Origin: Brucella pituitosa
GTDB lineage: Bacteria; Pseudomonadota; Alphaproteobacteria; Rhizobiales; Rhizobiaceae
Length of the DNA stretch: 64,000 bases
Reading direction: 5' to 3'
Assembly (NCBI RefSeq): GCF_003049685.1
Contig: NZ_PYSY02000002.1
Location: forward strand, 682,001 to 746,000
Shown one piece after another: positions 33,921 through 44,229 of this stretch (its first letter is position 1; each line of letters starts with the position of its first letter). The notes under the pieces were generated by a model, which had not been told where the DNA came from, did no database searches, and saw only the letters and a program-made list of their open reading frames with translations. A program made the translations under genes and the position numbers.

Positions 33921-34541
33921 TTAGTTAGCTGCACCCTTTGCCTTGGCCTGTTCAGCCTTCATCTTTTCTTCAAATTCCTTCTGGCGCTTTGCAACAGCGT
34001 CCTGAAGTTCTTTCTGACGTTCTTCAAGTTCAGACTGCTTCAGGCCCGGGCCCGTAAGAGCTGCCGAGAAGCCGGTCAGTGCAACTGGAATCGGGTTCTG
34101 CTTGTTCTGGTAGTTGACCGAAGTCAGAGTTACCTTGCTGCCCTTCTTGAGAGCATTGATCAGATCGTCGGAAAGCGGAGCTTCCGCAATGCAGCGATCC
34201 GGGAAGCAGATGCCGTATTCAAGCTTGGTTGGCTTGTTGTTGTCGATCTGCAAACCGACGCCAGCAGGGATCAAACGGCCAATCGGTACGGTGACCTGAA
34301 AAATCTTACGATTGATCTTGCCCTTGATTTCGATGAGGTTGACAGCGGTCAGCAGCTGGCCGGAGTCAGCAGTGATAATGTTCTGCGTGTTGCAGATGTC
34401 GTTATCTTCCTGCTTCGAGCAAACCTTGAACCAGCCCTGTGGCGGCTGCTGCTGTGCGGCTGCAGGCATCGTCGCAGAAGCAAGCAGGGCGAACGCGCCA
34501 GCAAATGCAGATGCGGCAGCGATTGTCTTCGTGCTGGTCAT
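33921..34541 (-). CDS. Invasion-associated locus B (IalB) family secreted protein
   Basis: A 206-residue exported protein. The signal peptide ends near AAAQQ (about residue 30). The IalB core follows: GWFKVCSKQEDNDICNTQN with two cysteines, then YGICFPDRCIAEAPL with two more. The last 45 residues are a charged alanine/glutamate/lysine-rich helix, a likely coiled coil. IalB proteins were named from Bartonella invasion; their biochemical role is unclear. The ATG at 34541 has AGGAAA upstream, and the TTG at 34547 is less likely. A single gene with its own terminator. Confidence 0.9.
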   Translation of the reverse strand: MTSTKTIAAASAFAGAFALLASATMPAAAQQQPPQGWFKVCSKQEDNDICNTQNIITADSGQLLTAVNLIEIKGKINRKIFQVTVPIGRLIPAGVGLQIDNNKPTKLEYGICFPDRCIAEAPLSDDLINALKKGSKVTLTSVNYQNKQNPIPVALTGFSAALTGPGLKQSELEERQKELQDAVAKRQKEFEEKMKAEQAKAKGAAN

Positions 34542-34860
34542 GATCAACAGTTTCCTTCCAAGGCTTTGATCTTCCGGTCTCTGGTTTGAGTCAGCGATAG
34601 ACCGTCACTGATTTGAAAATGCGGCAACAGCGTGACCTCCGGGACTTATCATCCCAATCCGAGGGCCGTGTTACAACGACTTCAGCTATGAATCCAGATG
34701 GTCGACCACATTCAGACAGCAAAATACGCCATATTTTTTGTTTTAATCTGCACTGTCACGCGCCAGACACGCTCTTAATCCGCACAAATGCAAGGTTCAT
34801 GCTAATTTCGCCACACGAATCGATACTAAACTCACACTTATTTACAATGGACCTATCAAG
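34542..34860. other. Intergenic region with divergent promoters, no gene seen
   Basis: These 319 bases separate the IalB-family gene from the YejA-like gene. Short frames are present, but none has a ribosome site or a family likeness. An AT-rich stretch lies at 34725-34750. I see no palindromic element, tRNA or riboswitch. Confidence 0.5.
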
Positions 34861-36726
34861 TTGAACGGGGACGCGAGAAAGTTGACTGGATTGTTTGCTC
34901 TTTTCCGCAACACAGCTTTAGCAAGCCTGATTGGCATCTTTGCGAGCATTGCTTCAGCACAAGCGGAAAACAACGCTTCGCCCAATTATGCGCTTTCAAT
35001 GCATGGCGACGTGGCCCTGCCCGCTGATTTTACGCATTTTCCTTATGCGAACCCGGATGCGCCCAAAGGTGGCGCGCTTAAAATGGGTGTGGTCGGGACA
35101 TTTGATAGTCTCAATCCATTCGTGCTCAAAAGTATGCGCACGACCGCCCGCGGCCTGTTCGGCGATCTCGACTTTGGCAATCTTCTCTATGAAACGCTCA
35201 TGCAGCGTTCACGCGACGAGCCGTTTACCCTTTATGGGCTGCTTGCTGAAAAAGTTGCAGTCGATCCGGAACGAAAATGGGTCGAATTTACGCTTAACCC
35301 GAAAGCCAAATGGTCCGACGGTGAGCCTGTCACCGTGGATGATGTCATTTTCACCTACGACATTCTGACCGAGAAAGGTCGTCCACCATACAACAATCGT
35401 ATGAGCCGGATTGAAAAGATCGAGAAGACCGGTGAACGTTCGGTGCGCTTTGTCTTCAATGACAAGTCAGACCGCGAATTCCCGCTGCTGATTGCTGCAA
35501 CCATGCCGGTTCTTCCCAAGCATGCAATCGATCCTGCGACTTTCGGCAATTCGACGCTTAAAGCGCCGGTCGGCAGCGGTCCTTACATTGTATCTGGCGT
35601 ACAACCAGGCCAGCGCATCGTTTATAAACTGAATCCTGACTATTGGGGCAAGGACCTACCCGTTCGACGCGGTTTCGATAATTTTGAAACCCTGAGCATC
35701 GAATATTATCGCAACGAAACGGCCTTGTTTGAGTCCTTCAAGAAAGGACTGCTCGATGTGTTTCTTGAAGGCAACCCGACACGCTGGGAGAAGTTCTATG
35801 ATTTCCCGGCTGTGACACAGGGAAAGGTCATCAAAGAGAACTTCGAGAAAGGTACACCGGCAAACATGCTGGGCTTTGTCTTCAACACGCGTCGTCCGGT
35901 TTTCGAAGATCGCCGCGTGAGACAGGCGCTGGGACTGTTGTTTGATTTCGAATGGGCCAATCGCAATCTCTTTGCTGATCAGTACAACCGCCTGCAAAGC
36001 TTCTGGGAAGGCTCAGAGCTGTCATCCGTTGGCAAGCCTGCAAGCGCGCGCGAACGCGAGTTGCTACAACCGTTCCCCGATGCCGTTCGAAAGGACGTTC
36101 TGGATGGAACGTGGCATCCGTCGACCACAGATGGGAGTGGTCATGATCGCGGACCGGCAAAGGCAGCCTACGAGCTTTTGATTGAGGCGGGTTTCTCTTT
36201 CGAGCACGGCAAAGCGATAGATCCATCCGGCAAGCCTTTGCAGTTTGAGATCATGACACGCTCGCCAGACGAGGAAAAAGTAGCACTTGCCTATAAGCGT
36301 AATCTTGGACGCCTTGGTATCGATGCCGAAATTCGCAGTGCCGACGATGCACAATATCAGCAACGCCTGCAGACCTTTGACTATGACATGATCCTCGGCG
36401 CCTTGACCGGCTCACTATCACCGGGCAACGAACAATGGCAGCGCTGGGGCTCAGCATCGCGCGAAGCTCAGGGTAGCTTCAATTATCCCGGCGTTGCCGA
36501 TCCGGCGGTGGATGCCATGATCGAAGCAATGCTTGCCGCACGCAAACGTGAGGATTTCGTCAGCGCCGTTCGCGCGCTCGACCGCATTCTCATATCCGGA
36601 GACTACTATATCCCGCTCTATTATCTGCCTTATCAGTGGGTAGCGCGCTGGGATCGGATCGGACATCCGGCGAAAACATCGCTGTATGGCTATCAGCTTC
36701 CCACATGGTGGCAGGTCGCCCAATAG
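34861..36726 (+). CDS. YejA-like ABC transporter substrate-binding protein (peptide family 5)
   Basis: A 621-residue periplasmic binding protein of the OppA/YejA type. The signal peptide ends near SAQA (residue 35). The YejA trait HFPYANPDAPKGGALKMG follows, then FDSLNPFVLKS, and WSDGEPVTVDDVIFTYD is the family 5 core. YejA imports small peptides, including microcins. The start is uncertain: TTG 34861 or TTG 34882 (after GCGAGAAAG), as no ATG precedes the signal peptide. The permease and ATPase genes are not next to it. It is followed by an FrnE-like gene. Confidence 0.88.
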   Translation: MNGDARKLTGLFALFRNTALASLIGIFASIASAQAENNASPNYALSMHGDVALPADFTHFPYANPDAPKGGALKMGVVGTFDSLNPFVLKSMRTTARGLFGDLDFGNLLYETLMQRSRDEPFTLYGLLAEKVAVDPERKWVEFTLNPKAKWSDGEPVTVDDVIFTYDILTEKGRPPYNNRMSRIEKIEKTGERSVRFVFNDKSDREFPLLIAATMPVLPKHAIDPATFGNSTLKAPVGSGPYIVSGVQPGQRIVYKLNPDYWGKDLPVRRGFDNFETLSIEYYRNETALFESFKKGLLDVFLEGNPTRWEKFYDFPAVTQGKVIKENFEKGTPANMLGFVFNTRRPVFEDRRVRQALGLLFDFEWANRNLFADQYNRLQSFWEGSELSSVGKPASARERELLQPFPDAVRKDVLDGTWHPSTTDGSGHDRGPAKAAYELLIEAGFSFEHGKAIDPSGKPLQFEIMTRSPDEEKVALAYKRNLGRLGIDAEIRSADDAQYQQRLQTFDYDMILGALTGSLSPGNEQWQRWGSASREAQGSFNYPGVADPAVDAMIEAMLAARKREDFVSAVRALDRILISGDYYIPLYYLPYQWVARWDRIGHPAKTSLYGYQLPTWWQVAQ

Positions 36727-36823
36727 CGTCAGTTGATAAGGCCGTAATTCACCCTACATTTTGGAATTATAAAGATAAGCGAGCAGGAGAATACGTCTCC
36801 TGCTCGTCGAACGGAGCACCTTT

Positions 36824-37498
36824 ATGACCGCAAGAAAAATCACCATCGATGTTGTTTCAGATGTCGTCTGCCCATGGTGCTTCCTTGGCCGCAAAAGGCT
36901 GGAACAGGCCCTTGCACTAGCGCCCGACGTCGATGCCGAGGTCCGCTGGCGCCCTTATCAGCTGGACCCGTCTTTGCCTGCGCAGGGCAAAGATCGTCAG
37001 GCCTATATGCGCGAAAAATTCGGCACTGGCTCGAAGATTGACGACATTCACAAGCAACTCACTGAGCTTGGCGAAGAGAACGACATCGTCTTCGATTTCG
37101 AGGCTATCACGCGGGCACCGAACACGCTTGATGCACATCGTCTGATCCATTGGGCTGCGCAAGCTGGTCCGGGAAAGCAGGATAAGCTCGTTGGCACACT
37201 GTTCTCACTCTATTTCGAGCAGGGACAGGACATCGGTGACCATGACGTGCTCGTTGATGCCGCAGCAAGCATCGGCATGGAAGCGCCAGTCGTCGCCCGG
37301 CTTCTGCAAACGGATGCCGATAAGGCCACGATCCGTGAGGAAATTGACACCGCCAATCGCATCGGCGTGCGCGGCGTTCCCTGTTTCATTATCGATCAGA
37401 AATATGCAGTCATGGGTGCGCAGTCTGCGGCTGTTCTGGCTGATGCCATTCAGCAGACTGCGGAAGGCTTTGAACCAGGAATTTCTGAAGATCGCTGA
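36824..37498 (+). CDS. DsbA-family oxidoreductase, FrnE-like
   Basis: A 224-residue cytoplasmic thioredoxin-fold protein. The active site CPWC is at residues 16-19, followed by FLGRKRLEQAL. The helical insert and the GVRGVPCFIID cis-proline loop near residue 185 are typical of FrnE. FrnE-type proteins act as thiol oxidoreductases in stress response. No signal peptide is present. CGGAGCACC precedes the ATG. A terminator follows at 37516. Confidence 0.9.
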   Translation: MTARKITIDVVSDVVCPWCFLGRKRLEQALALAPDVDAEVRWRPYQLDPSLPAQGKDRQAYMREKFGTGSKIDDIHKQLTELGEENDIVFDFEAITRAPNTLDAHRLIHWAAQAGPGKQDKLVGTLFSLYFEQGQDIGDHDVLVDAAASIGMEAPVVARLLQTDADKATIREEIDTANRIGVRGVPCFIIDQKYAVMGAQSAAVLADAIQQTAEGFEPGISEDR

Positions 37499-37515
37499 AA
37501 ACAGAGCTATACAAT

Positions 37516-37551
37516 AAAAAGCCCGCGCTCCATCCGGATGCGCGGGCTTTT
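37516..37551. terminator. Terminator after the FrnE-like gene
   Basis: AAAAGCCCGCGC and GCGCGGGCTTTT form the stem around CATCCGGATG-like loop bases. It lies between converging genes and can act both ways. Confidence 0.88.
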
Positions 37552-37573
37552 GGCTTAAACATCAAGAAAATTC

Positions 37574-38005
37574 TTACATGCTTTCGTCGGATACGCGAAC
37601 CAGAGTCCAGCATGGCTGCTTGGCAAATTCGAATTCCATGTATTCACCATTGTCAGTGCCTTTGATCACGACAATCTTGTTACCATTCTCACCATCTTTG
37701 TACTCAGCCTGCCGTTTTCTTCCGGCCAGCGTTTCCACGTCTGGCATCACCGGCCATTCAACGTCAGCAAGAGGAACTTGCCTACTGACCTTCTTTGGCT
37801 CAGGGTCGGCTTCCATATCCATGCTCTCAAAGATGACTGTCTTTGCGGTAGAAGCTTCCTGAATCGCGATATCGTGGCTGAAGTTCTTAACGAAATTCTC
37901 AATCTCCTGCACCTTGCAATTAGGCGTAGACAGAGCGAAAGCCGATTGAGAAACCAATACGAGTGCGGCAGCAGCGCAGGAAACGCGCAAAGCATTCTTA
38001 AGCAT
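37574..38005 (-). CDS. Small secreted protein of unknown function
   Basis: A 143-residue protein with a clear signal peptide (LKNALRVSCAAAALVLVSQ then AFA). The mature part has two cysteines, one near the start (TPNCKV) and one near the end (KQPCWTLV), which could form a disulphide. I do not recognise a family. The ATG at 38005 with GGAGAG upstream is preferred to the TTG at 38008. It lies downstream of mfd on the same strand, 75 bases away, and may or may not share its mRNA. Confidence 0.75.
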   Translation of the reverse strand: MLKNALRVSCAAAALVLVSQSAFALSTPNCKVQEIENFVKNFSHDIAIQEASTAKTVIFESMDMEADPEPKKVSRQVPLADVEWPVMPDVETLAGRKRQAEYKDGENGNKIVVIKGTDNGEYMEFEFAKQPCWTLVRVSDESM

Positions 38006-38079
38006 CAAAGTTCTCTCCGTTTTAAACTTCAGAGCCGGGGGATTGGCTCCGAACCCTCAATGTTTAATCTCTGTGTATC

Positions 38080-41000
38080 TCAGCCACCAGCCGCGATTTT
38101 TGCAAGCTGAGTCATGATAACTGCCGAGCCGTTCAACCGCTTTTCCGGTGTTGCCCAGTCGCGGATGAAAACGATGCTTTGGTCCGGTCTGATCTTGGCC
38201 ATTGAGCCCTGCTCGCCGATCATCTTCACCAGCCCAACCGGGTTTGCAAAGGTTGCATTGCGGAACTGGATAACCACGCCCTTTGGACCGGCATCGAGCT
38301 TTTCGACATTGGCGCGGCGGCAAAGCGCCTTGATATAGACGATCTTGAGCAAGTGCTGCACTTCTTCCGGCATCGGGCCGAAACGGTCGATCAGTTCTGC
38401 GCCAAAGGCGTCGATATCCTGCGGTTCTTCAAGATCGGCCAGACGACGATAGAGCCCAAGACGCAATTGCAGATCAGGCACATAAGCTTCCGGGATCATG
38501 ACAGCTGTACCAATCGCAATCTGTGGCGACCACTGGCTGTCTTCAACCTCAATTGTACCCTTGAGCGTCGCGACCGCCTCTTCCAGCATCTGCTGATATA
38601 GTTCGAAGCCGACTTCCTTGATGTGACCCGACTGCTCTTCGCCGAGCAGATTGCCCGCACCGCGAATATCCATGTCGTGACTTGCAAGCTGGAAGCCTGC
38701 GCCAAGTGTATCGAGCGATTGCAGAACCTTAAGGCGACGTTCGGCAGTGGCGGTCAGTGTGCGTCCGGCAGGGAGTGTGAACAATGCAAATGCACGCTGC
38801 TTGGAGCGACCAACACGTCCACGCAACTGATAAAGCTGCGACAGACCGAACATATCGGCACGGTGCACAATCATCGTATTGGCCGTCGGAATATCGAGGC
38901 CGGATTCAACGATGGTCGTGGAGAGCAGCACATCATATTGCCCGTCATAGAAGGCATTCATGATGTCATCGAGTATGCCCGGCGCCATCTGGCCATGAGC
39001 CACGGCCACTTTCAGCTCCGGCACATGTTCCTTCAAAAACTCTTCAATCTCGGTGAGATCGGCAATACGCGGGCAAACATAGAAGCTTTGGCCTCCACGA
39101 TAGCGTTCGCGCAGCAATGTTTCACGGATTACAAGCGGATCGAAAGGGGAGACGAAAGTGCGCACCGCCATACGATCAACGGGCGGCGTCGTGATCAGCG
39201 AGAGCTCGCGCACACCTGTCAGAGCCAGCTGCAATGTGCGCGGGATTGGCGTTGCTGAAAGCGTCAGCACATGAATGTCCGACTTCAGCTCCTTCAGCCG
39301 TTCCTTGTGCTTAACCCCAAAATGCTGTTCCTCATCGATGATAAGCAAGCCAAGATTTTTGATCTTGATCGAATTGCCGAGCAACGCATGAGTGCCCACA
39401 ACAATATCGACCGTGCCATCTTCCAGCCCCTTTTTGGTAGCGGCCAGTTCTTTTGTACCCACAAGCCGCGAGGCATGAGCCACATTGACCGGCAAACCAT
39501 GGAACCGCGCAGAGAAGGTCTTGAAATGCTGGCGCGACAGAAGTGTCGTTGGCACGACCACCGCCACCTGAAAGCCGCTCAAAGCAGCAACAAAAGCTGC
39601 GCGCAGTGCCACTTCCGTTTTGCCAAAACCGACGTCACCGCAGATGAGGCGATCCATCGGCTTGCCTGCCGCAAGATCGTCAGTGATGGCATCAATCGCA
39701 CGCAGCTGATCTTCGGTTTCATCATAAGGGAAGCGCGCGGCAAATTCGGCATAAAGTCCATCGGGCGGCGTCATGGACGGCGCGCCACGCATCTGCCGTT
39801 CAGCAGCAATCTGGATCAGATGACCGGCGATTTCAAGCAGGCGCTTCTTGAGTTTGGCCTTGCGCATCTGCCATGCGCCGCCGCCAAGCTTATCAAGAAC
39901 AGCTTCAGACCCTTCCGAGCCGAAGCGAGAAAGCAACTCGATATTTTCAACCGGCAGGAACAGCCGATCATCGCCGGCATAATGTATCTCCAGACAATCA
40001 TGTGGCGCACCCGCCGCCGTGATCGTCTTGAGACCAATAAACCGCCCGATACCGTGATCGACGTGGACGACGATATCGCCCGCTGAGAGCGACGCCACTT
40101 CGGAAATGAAATCCTGATCGCGTTTGCGGCGCTTGGTGCGGCGTACAAGACGGTCACCAAGAATATCCTGTTCGGCAACGACGACCAGATCGCCTGCATC
40201 AAAGCCGCTTTCGACCGCAAGAACGGCTGCTGTGATTTTGTCACGTGAAAGCGCCTTAACCGTCGAAAGGCGATCAACAGTTTCGATTTTCTCAAGGCCG
40301 TGCTCGTCCAGCACCTGTAAGAGACGGTCGAGCGAGCCTTCAGACCATGCAGCAACCAGTACTTTTTTGCCAGCCCCGCGCAGATCGCCGATGTATTTCA
40401 CCACCGCTTCAAAAAGGTTCACATCGGTTGCAGCACGTTCTTCCGCAAAGCTACGGCCCTTATGCACATCGGCATGAACGACCGTCCGACCGGAGACTTC
40501 TGGTGTGCCAAATGGCGTAAGATCGATACGCAGACCCGTCGACGCGGCAACCGCTTCGACTTCCCTTGGTGTCAGATAAAGCGCTTCCGGCTTGACCGGC
40601 TTGTAGGGAATGGCATCGCTGCCCGGCTCTTTACCTTCTGCTTGCCTGAGACGTGCCTCATAATGATCGACGACCATTGTATGGCGTTCGGTCAGCGCCT
40701 CATGCACCAGATGATCGAACACCACCGGCATATCGCCCGCATGGTCGAATACCGTTTCAAGATTGTCGTAGAACAGTGGCAGCCAGTGTTCCATGCCAGC
40801 AAAGCGACGACCTTCACTGATTGCCTGATACAGCGCATCATCGCGCTGTGGTGCGCCAAACATCGCCACATAGTTTTTGCGGAAGCGGCTGATCATATCC
40901 GGCGAAAGCGAAATTTCGCTCATCGGCTGGAGTACGAATTCCTTGCGCGCGCCCGTGGTGCGTTGCGACGCCGGATCAAAAGCGCGGATTGTTTCCAGCG

Positions 41001-41595
41001 TGTCGCCAAAGAAATCAAGACGCAGCGGTTCTTCTGAACCCGGCGCATAAAGATCGAGAATGCCACCACGAACCGCATATTCGCCGATGTCACGCACAGT
41101 CGAGACACGTTCAAAACCGTTGCGTTCCAGCCGCGCACCCAGATCGTTCATGTTGAGCTGGTTGCCGGGACGCGCCGAAATTACCTGCTCGGCAATTGCT
41201 GCCTGTGGCGGCAGCTTTTGCAAAATGGCATTCGCCGTTGTGATGATAACTGCCGGATGCGGCGACTTCTTCAGCGAAGCCAATGCGGCCAGTGCCGCAA
41301 GTCTGCGCGCCGATGCGTCTGCTCCCGGCGACACACGATCATAGGGCAGACAGTCCCATGCCGGCAGATGCAGAACCGGCAGATCGGGCGAAACGAAATT
41401 CAGCACCTGCTCCAGATCGGCAATGCGCTGACCGTCACGGACGATATACAGAACAGGCCCGCGCTCACCGATCTCCTCGACCAGACGCGCAAGGCAAAAC
41501 GCTTCGAAACCATCGGCAACGCCGTCGATTACGATATGCTTGCTGCTTTTGACGCCTGGACTGGTTTTAAGACCGAGTTTGCTGAATACGGGCAT
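38080..41595 (-). CDS. mfd: Transcription-repair coupling factor Mfd
   Basis: A 1171-residue DNA translocase that pushes stalled RNA polymerase off damaged DNA and recruits UvrA. The N-terminal UvrB-like part spans about residues 1-350. The polymerase-interacting domain follows with VHVDHGIGRFIGL near residue 520. The helicase core shows GDVGFGKTEV near 650, the DEEQHFG box, and RGRVGRSKQRAFALF. The C-terminal TRCF domain ends the protein. Length is normal. sdhE lies 12 bases upstream in the same operon. recG is divergent. Confidence 0.96.
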   Translation of the reverse strand: MPVFSKLGLKTSPGVKSSKHIVIDGVADGFEAFCLARLVEEIGERGPVLYIVRDGQRIADLEQVLNFVSPDLPVLHLPAWDCLPYDRVSPGADASARRLAALAALASLKKSPHPAVIITTANAILQKLPPQAAIAEQVISARPGNQLNMNDLGARLERNGFERVSTVRDIGEYAVRGGILDLYAPGSEEPLRLDFFGDTLETIRAFDPASQRTTGARKEFVLQPMSEISLSPDMISRFRKNYVAMFGAPQRDDALYQAISEGRRFAGMEHWLPLFYDNLETVFDHAGDMPVVFDHLVHEALTERHTMVVDHYEARLRQAEGKEPGSDAIPYKPVKPEALYLTPREVEAVAASTGLRIDLTPFGTPEVSGRTVVHADVHKGRSFAEERAATDVNLFEAVVKYIGDLRGAGKKVLVAAWSEGSLDRLLQVLDEHGLEKIETVDRLSTVKALSRDKITAAVLAVESGFDAGDLVVVAEQDILGDRLVRRTKRRKRDQDFISEVASLSAGDIVVHVDHGIGRFIGLKTITAAGAPHDCLEIHYAGDDRLFLPVENIELLSRFGSEGSEAVLDKLGGGAWQMRKAKLKKRLLEIAGHLIQIAAERQMRGAPSMTPPDGLYAEFAARFPYDETEDQLRAIDAITDDLAAGKPMDRLICGDVGFGKTEVALRAAFVAALSGFQVAVVVPTTLLSRQHFKTFSARFHGLPVNVAHASRLVGTKELAATKKGLEDGTVDIVVGTHALLGNSIKIKNLGLLIIDEEQHFGVKHKERLKELKSDIHVLTLSATPIPRTLQLALTGVRELSLITTPPVDRMAVRTFVSPFDPLVIRETLLRERYRGGQSFYVCPRIADLTEIEEFLKEHVPELKVAVAHGQMAPGILDDIMNAFYDGQYDVLLSTTIVESGLDIPTANTMIVHRADMFGLSQLYQLRGRVGRSKQRAFALFTLPAGRTLTATAERRLKVLQSLDTLGAGFQLASHDMDIRGAGNLLGEEQSGHIKEVGFELYQQMLEEAVATLKGTIEVEDSQWSPQIAIGTAVMIPEAYVPDLQLRLGLYRRLADLEEPQDIDAFGAELIDRFGPMPEEVQHLLKIVYIKALCRRANVEKLDAGPKGVVIQFRNATFANPVGLVKMIGEQGSMAKIRPDQSIVFIRDWATPEKRLNGSAVIMTQLAKIAAGG

Positions 41596-41607
41596 GGGGA
41601 CTTATTC

Positions 41608-41895
41608 TCAGAATTCTATGCGGTCGCGGAAAGCGATAATGTCTCGAAACAAAGGCGTATCATATTCTTGCGGTGTTTCGCTTTCGCCTGTCACCCATTT
41701 CAGAAGATCGCGATCAAGAACTTCAAGAATCTGCTCAAACTCATCGAGTTGTGCATCGGTGAAGGCTGGAAGATACTGATCGGCATATTGCCCGAGGATC
41801 AGATCCATCTCGCGCATACCGCGATGCCAGGCGCGAAACAGAAGCTTGCGACGCCTTACATCAAGATTTCCTGCCGCAAGTGTGCTGCCAGTCAT
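41608..41895 (-). CDS. sdhE: FAD assembly factor SdhE
   Basis: A 95-residue protein that helps attach FAD to succinate dehydrogenase. The RGxxE motif (HRGMREMDLILG) near residue 25 and the YDTPLF tail are the family marks. GGAGCG precedes the ATG. It is co-transcribed with mfd and divergent from recG, an order frequent in Rhizobiales. Confidence 0.93.
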   Translation of the reverse strand: MTGSTLAAGNLDVRRRKLLFRAWHRGMREMDLILGQYADQYLPAFTDAQLDEFEQILEVLDRDLLKWVTGESETPQEYDTPLFRDIIAFRDRIEF

Positions 41896-42030
41896 TGTTT
41901 GAGCGCTCCATTAACAAAATATGCTGCCGGTATATAGCATCTACGGCGCAAGTGGGAACCCATTTAGGCAACAAGAACAAAAATAGTACAAAATCATTTC
42001 AAAGGCTTGCGCAGAAAAGCAAAGCAGTTA

Positions 42031-44151
42031 ATGCTCGCCGCCATGCGTCCGTCTGTGCTTGATCCGTTTTTCGCTTCCGTCCGCTCGCTTTCCGGCATTG
42101 GCCCGAAAGTGGCTGCCTTGCTTGGTAAACTTTTGGGCACTGATGTTCCCGGTGCGGAGCCGAGAGTTGGCCAGCTTCTCTTTCTGCCACCGCATAGTGT
42201 GATCGACCGGCGCAACCGTCCCGGCGTCGCTTTTGCGCAGGAAGGCGCGATCGTTACACTGGAAGTGATGATCGATCAGCATCAGCCCGCCCCGCGTGGG
42301 AGAGGCAACGTTCCGCATCGTGTCATTGCCCATGACGATACCGGTGAAATCATTCTCACCTTCTTTCATGCGCAATTGCCATGGCTTGAAAAGATGTTGC
42401 CTGAAGGCGAAACCGTCATCGTTTCCGGCAAGGTCGAATGGTTCAACGGGCGCGCCTCGATGGTGCATCCCGATTATATTGCGAGCTTGGAAGACGCAGC
42501 CAATCTGCCGATGGTTGAGCCAGTCTATCCGCTGACGGCTGGCCTTTCATCCAAGACCCTTGGCCGCGCAATGAAAGAAGCGCTGACCCGCGTGCCGGTG
42601 CTACCCGAATGGATAGACGGGCCGCTGATCACGCGCGAGCGTTTTGCTTCGTTCAAAGATGCGCTCGCTACAATGCATCTCCCGGAAGACCCGAGCGATA
42701 TAGCCCTTGAAAGCATCACGCGCCGCAGGCTTGCTTATGACGAGTTTCTGGCTGGTCAACTGGCTTTGGCGCTGGTGCGTGCCAAAACGCGCCGCCTTTC
42801 GGGTCGCCCACTCGAAGGCAATGGACGTATTGTTGCAGAAATCATGCGCCACCTGCCCTATCGACTGACCAAAGGTCAGGAGCAGGCCGTGCGCGAAATC
42901 ATCACCGACCTTAAATCGCCAGAGCGTATGCTGCGGCTTTTGCAAGGCGATGTCGGTTCGGGAAAAACGGTCGTGGGCCTGCTTTCTATGGCGCATGCCG
43001 CTGAATCCGGCGGGCAGTCAGCGTTGATGGCGCCCACAGAAGTTCTTGCGCGACAGCATTTTGCAACGATTGCACCTTTGGCTGAAAAAGTCGGCCTGAA
43101 AGCAGCCCTGCTTACAGGTCGCGATAAGGGCAAAGAGCGCAATGCTGTTCTTGAAGGTCTGAAAAGTGGCGAAATCGATATTGTCATCGGCACGCATGCA
43201 CTGTTTCAGGAGAAGGTCGAATATCACGATCTGGTCTTCGTTATCATCGATGAACAGCATCGTTTTGGCGTGCATCAGCGTTTGATGCTGACCGCAAAGG
43301 GCACTGCTCCCGATATGCTGGTCATGACAGCAACGCCCATCCCACGCACGCTAGTGTTAACGGCCTTTGGCGATATGGATGTTTCAAAGCTCACAGAAAA
43401 GCCAGCCGGGCGTCAGAAGATCACCACAGCAATTCTGCCTATGGAGCGGATGAACGAACTTGTTGAACGCATCCGAAAGGCAGTCCAGGAAGGGCAGAAA
43501 ATTTACTGGATCTGCCCATTGGTGGAGGAGTCCGAACTCGTTGAGCTGACCTCCGCCGAAGAACGGTTTGAATCGCTTAAACCTGTTTTTGGCAACAAGA
43601 TCGGACTCATTCATGGCCGCATGAATGGCACGGAAAAAGATGAAGCCATGCGCGCCTTCAAGCAGGGCGAAACACGGCTTCTGGTGGCAACGACCGTGAT
43701 TGAAGTTGGTGTCGACGTGCCGGATGCAACAATCATCGTCATCGAACATGCCGAGCGTTTCGGGCTTTCACAGCTGCATCAGTTACGTGGGCGCGTTGGC
43801 CGTGGCGACAAGCCATCCACTTGCCTGCTGCTCTATAAAGGCCCGTTGGGAGAAATCGGTCAGGCACGTCTTAAGGTGATGCGCGAAACGGAAGATGGTT
43901 TCCGTATTGCCGAAGAAGATTTGAAGCTACGCGGCGAAGGCGAGTTGCTTGGCACAAGGCAATCGGGTACACCGGGCTTCCGGCTTGCTTCAATTGAAGC
44001 TCATGGTGACCTGCTGGAAATCGCGCGCAAAGACGCACGTTATATTCTGGCAAGCGACCCGGATCTTGAAGGCGAACGCGGGCAAGCGCTGCGCGTGCTT
44101 CTCTATCTTTTCGGTCGTGATGAAGCGATCCGCCTGCTTCGAGCAGGATAG
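42031..44151 (+). CDS. recG: ATP-dependent DNA helicase RecG
   Basis: A 706-residue helicase that rewinds forks and branch-migrates junctions. The N-terminal wedge OB fold starts after SGIGPKVAALLGKL. Walker A GDVGSGKTVV is near residue 306, the DEQHRFG box and MTATPIPRTL follow, and QLRGRVGRGDKPSTC is motif VI. The start is open: TTG 42007, ATG 42031 and ATG 42043 are in frame; 42031 has a weak purine tract upstream. A hairpin at 44159 separates it from glmS. Confidence 0.95.
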   Translation: MLAAMRPSVLDPFFASVRSLSGIGPKVAALLGKLLGTDVPGAEPRVGQLLFLPPHSVIDRRNRPGVAFAQEGAIVTLEVMIDQHQPAPRGRGNVPHRVIAHDDTGEIILTFFHAQLPWLEKMLPEGETVIVSGKVEWFNGRASMVHPDYIASLEDAANLPMVEPVYPLTAGLSSKTLGRAMKEALTRVPVLPEWIDGPLITRERFASFKDALATMHLPEDPSDIALESITRRRLAYDEFLAGQLALALVRAKTRRLSGRPLEGNGRIVAEIMRHLPYRLTKGQEQAVREIITDLKSPERMLRLLQGDVGSGKTVVGLLSMAHAAESGGQSALMAPTEVLARQHFATIAPLAEKVGLKAALLTGRDKGKERNAVLEGLKSGEIDIVIGTHALFQEKVEYHDLVFVIIDEQHRFGVHQRLMLTAKGTAPDMLVMTATPIPRTLVLTAFGDMDVSKLTEKPAGRQKITTAILPMERMNELVERIRKAVQEGQKIYWICPLVEESELVELTSAEERFESLKPVFGNKIGLIHGRMNGTEKDEAMRAFKQGETRLLVATTVIEVGVDVPDATIIVIEHAERFGLSQLHQLRGRVGRGDKPSTCLLLYKGPLGEIGQARLKVMRETEDGFRIAEEDLKLRGEGELLGTRQSGTPGFRLASIEAHGDLLEIARKDARYILASDPDLEGERGQALRVLLYLFGRDEAIRLLRAG

Positions 44152-44158
44152 TAAAAAC

Positions 44159-44188
44159 AGAAATGGCCGCATTGCTGCGGCTATTTCT
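44159..44188. terminator. Bidirectional terminator between recG and glmS
   Basis: AGAAATGGCCGCA and TGCGGCTATTTCT pair around TTGC with one G-T mismatch. T-rich flanks lie on both sides. Confidence 0.75.
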
Positions 44189-44229
44189 ATTCATCTATTA
44201 AAGCCTATCTATAAAAGACTGTTTTTCTT

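Noticed and set aside
39271..40086. 271-codon plus-strand ORF and other long frames (38623-39258, 41218-41937)
   Set aside because: All are antisense shadows of mfd and sdhE, with rare-codon, Arg/His-rich products and no ribosome sites.
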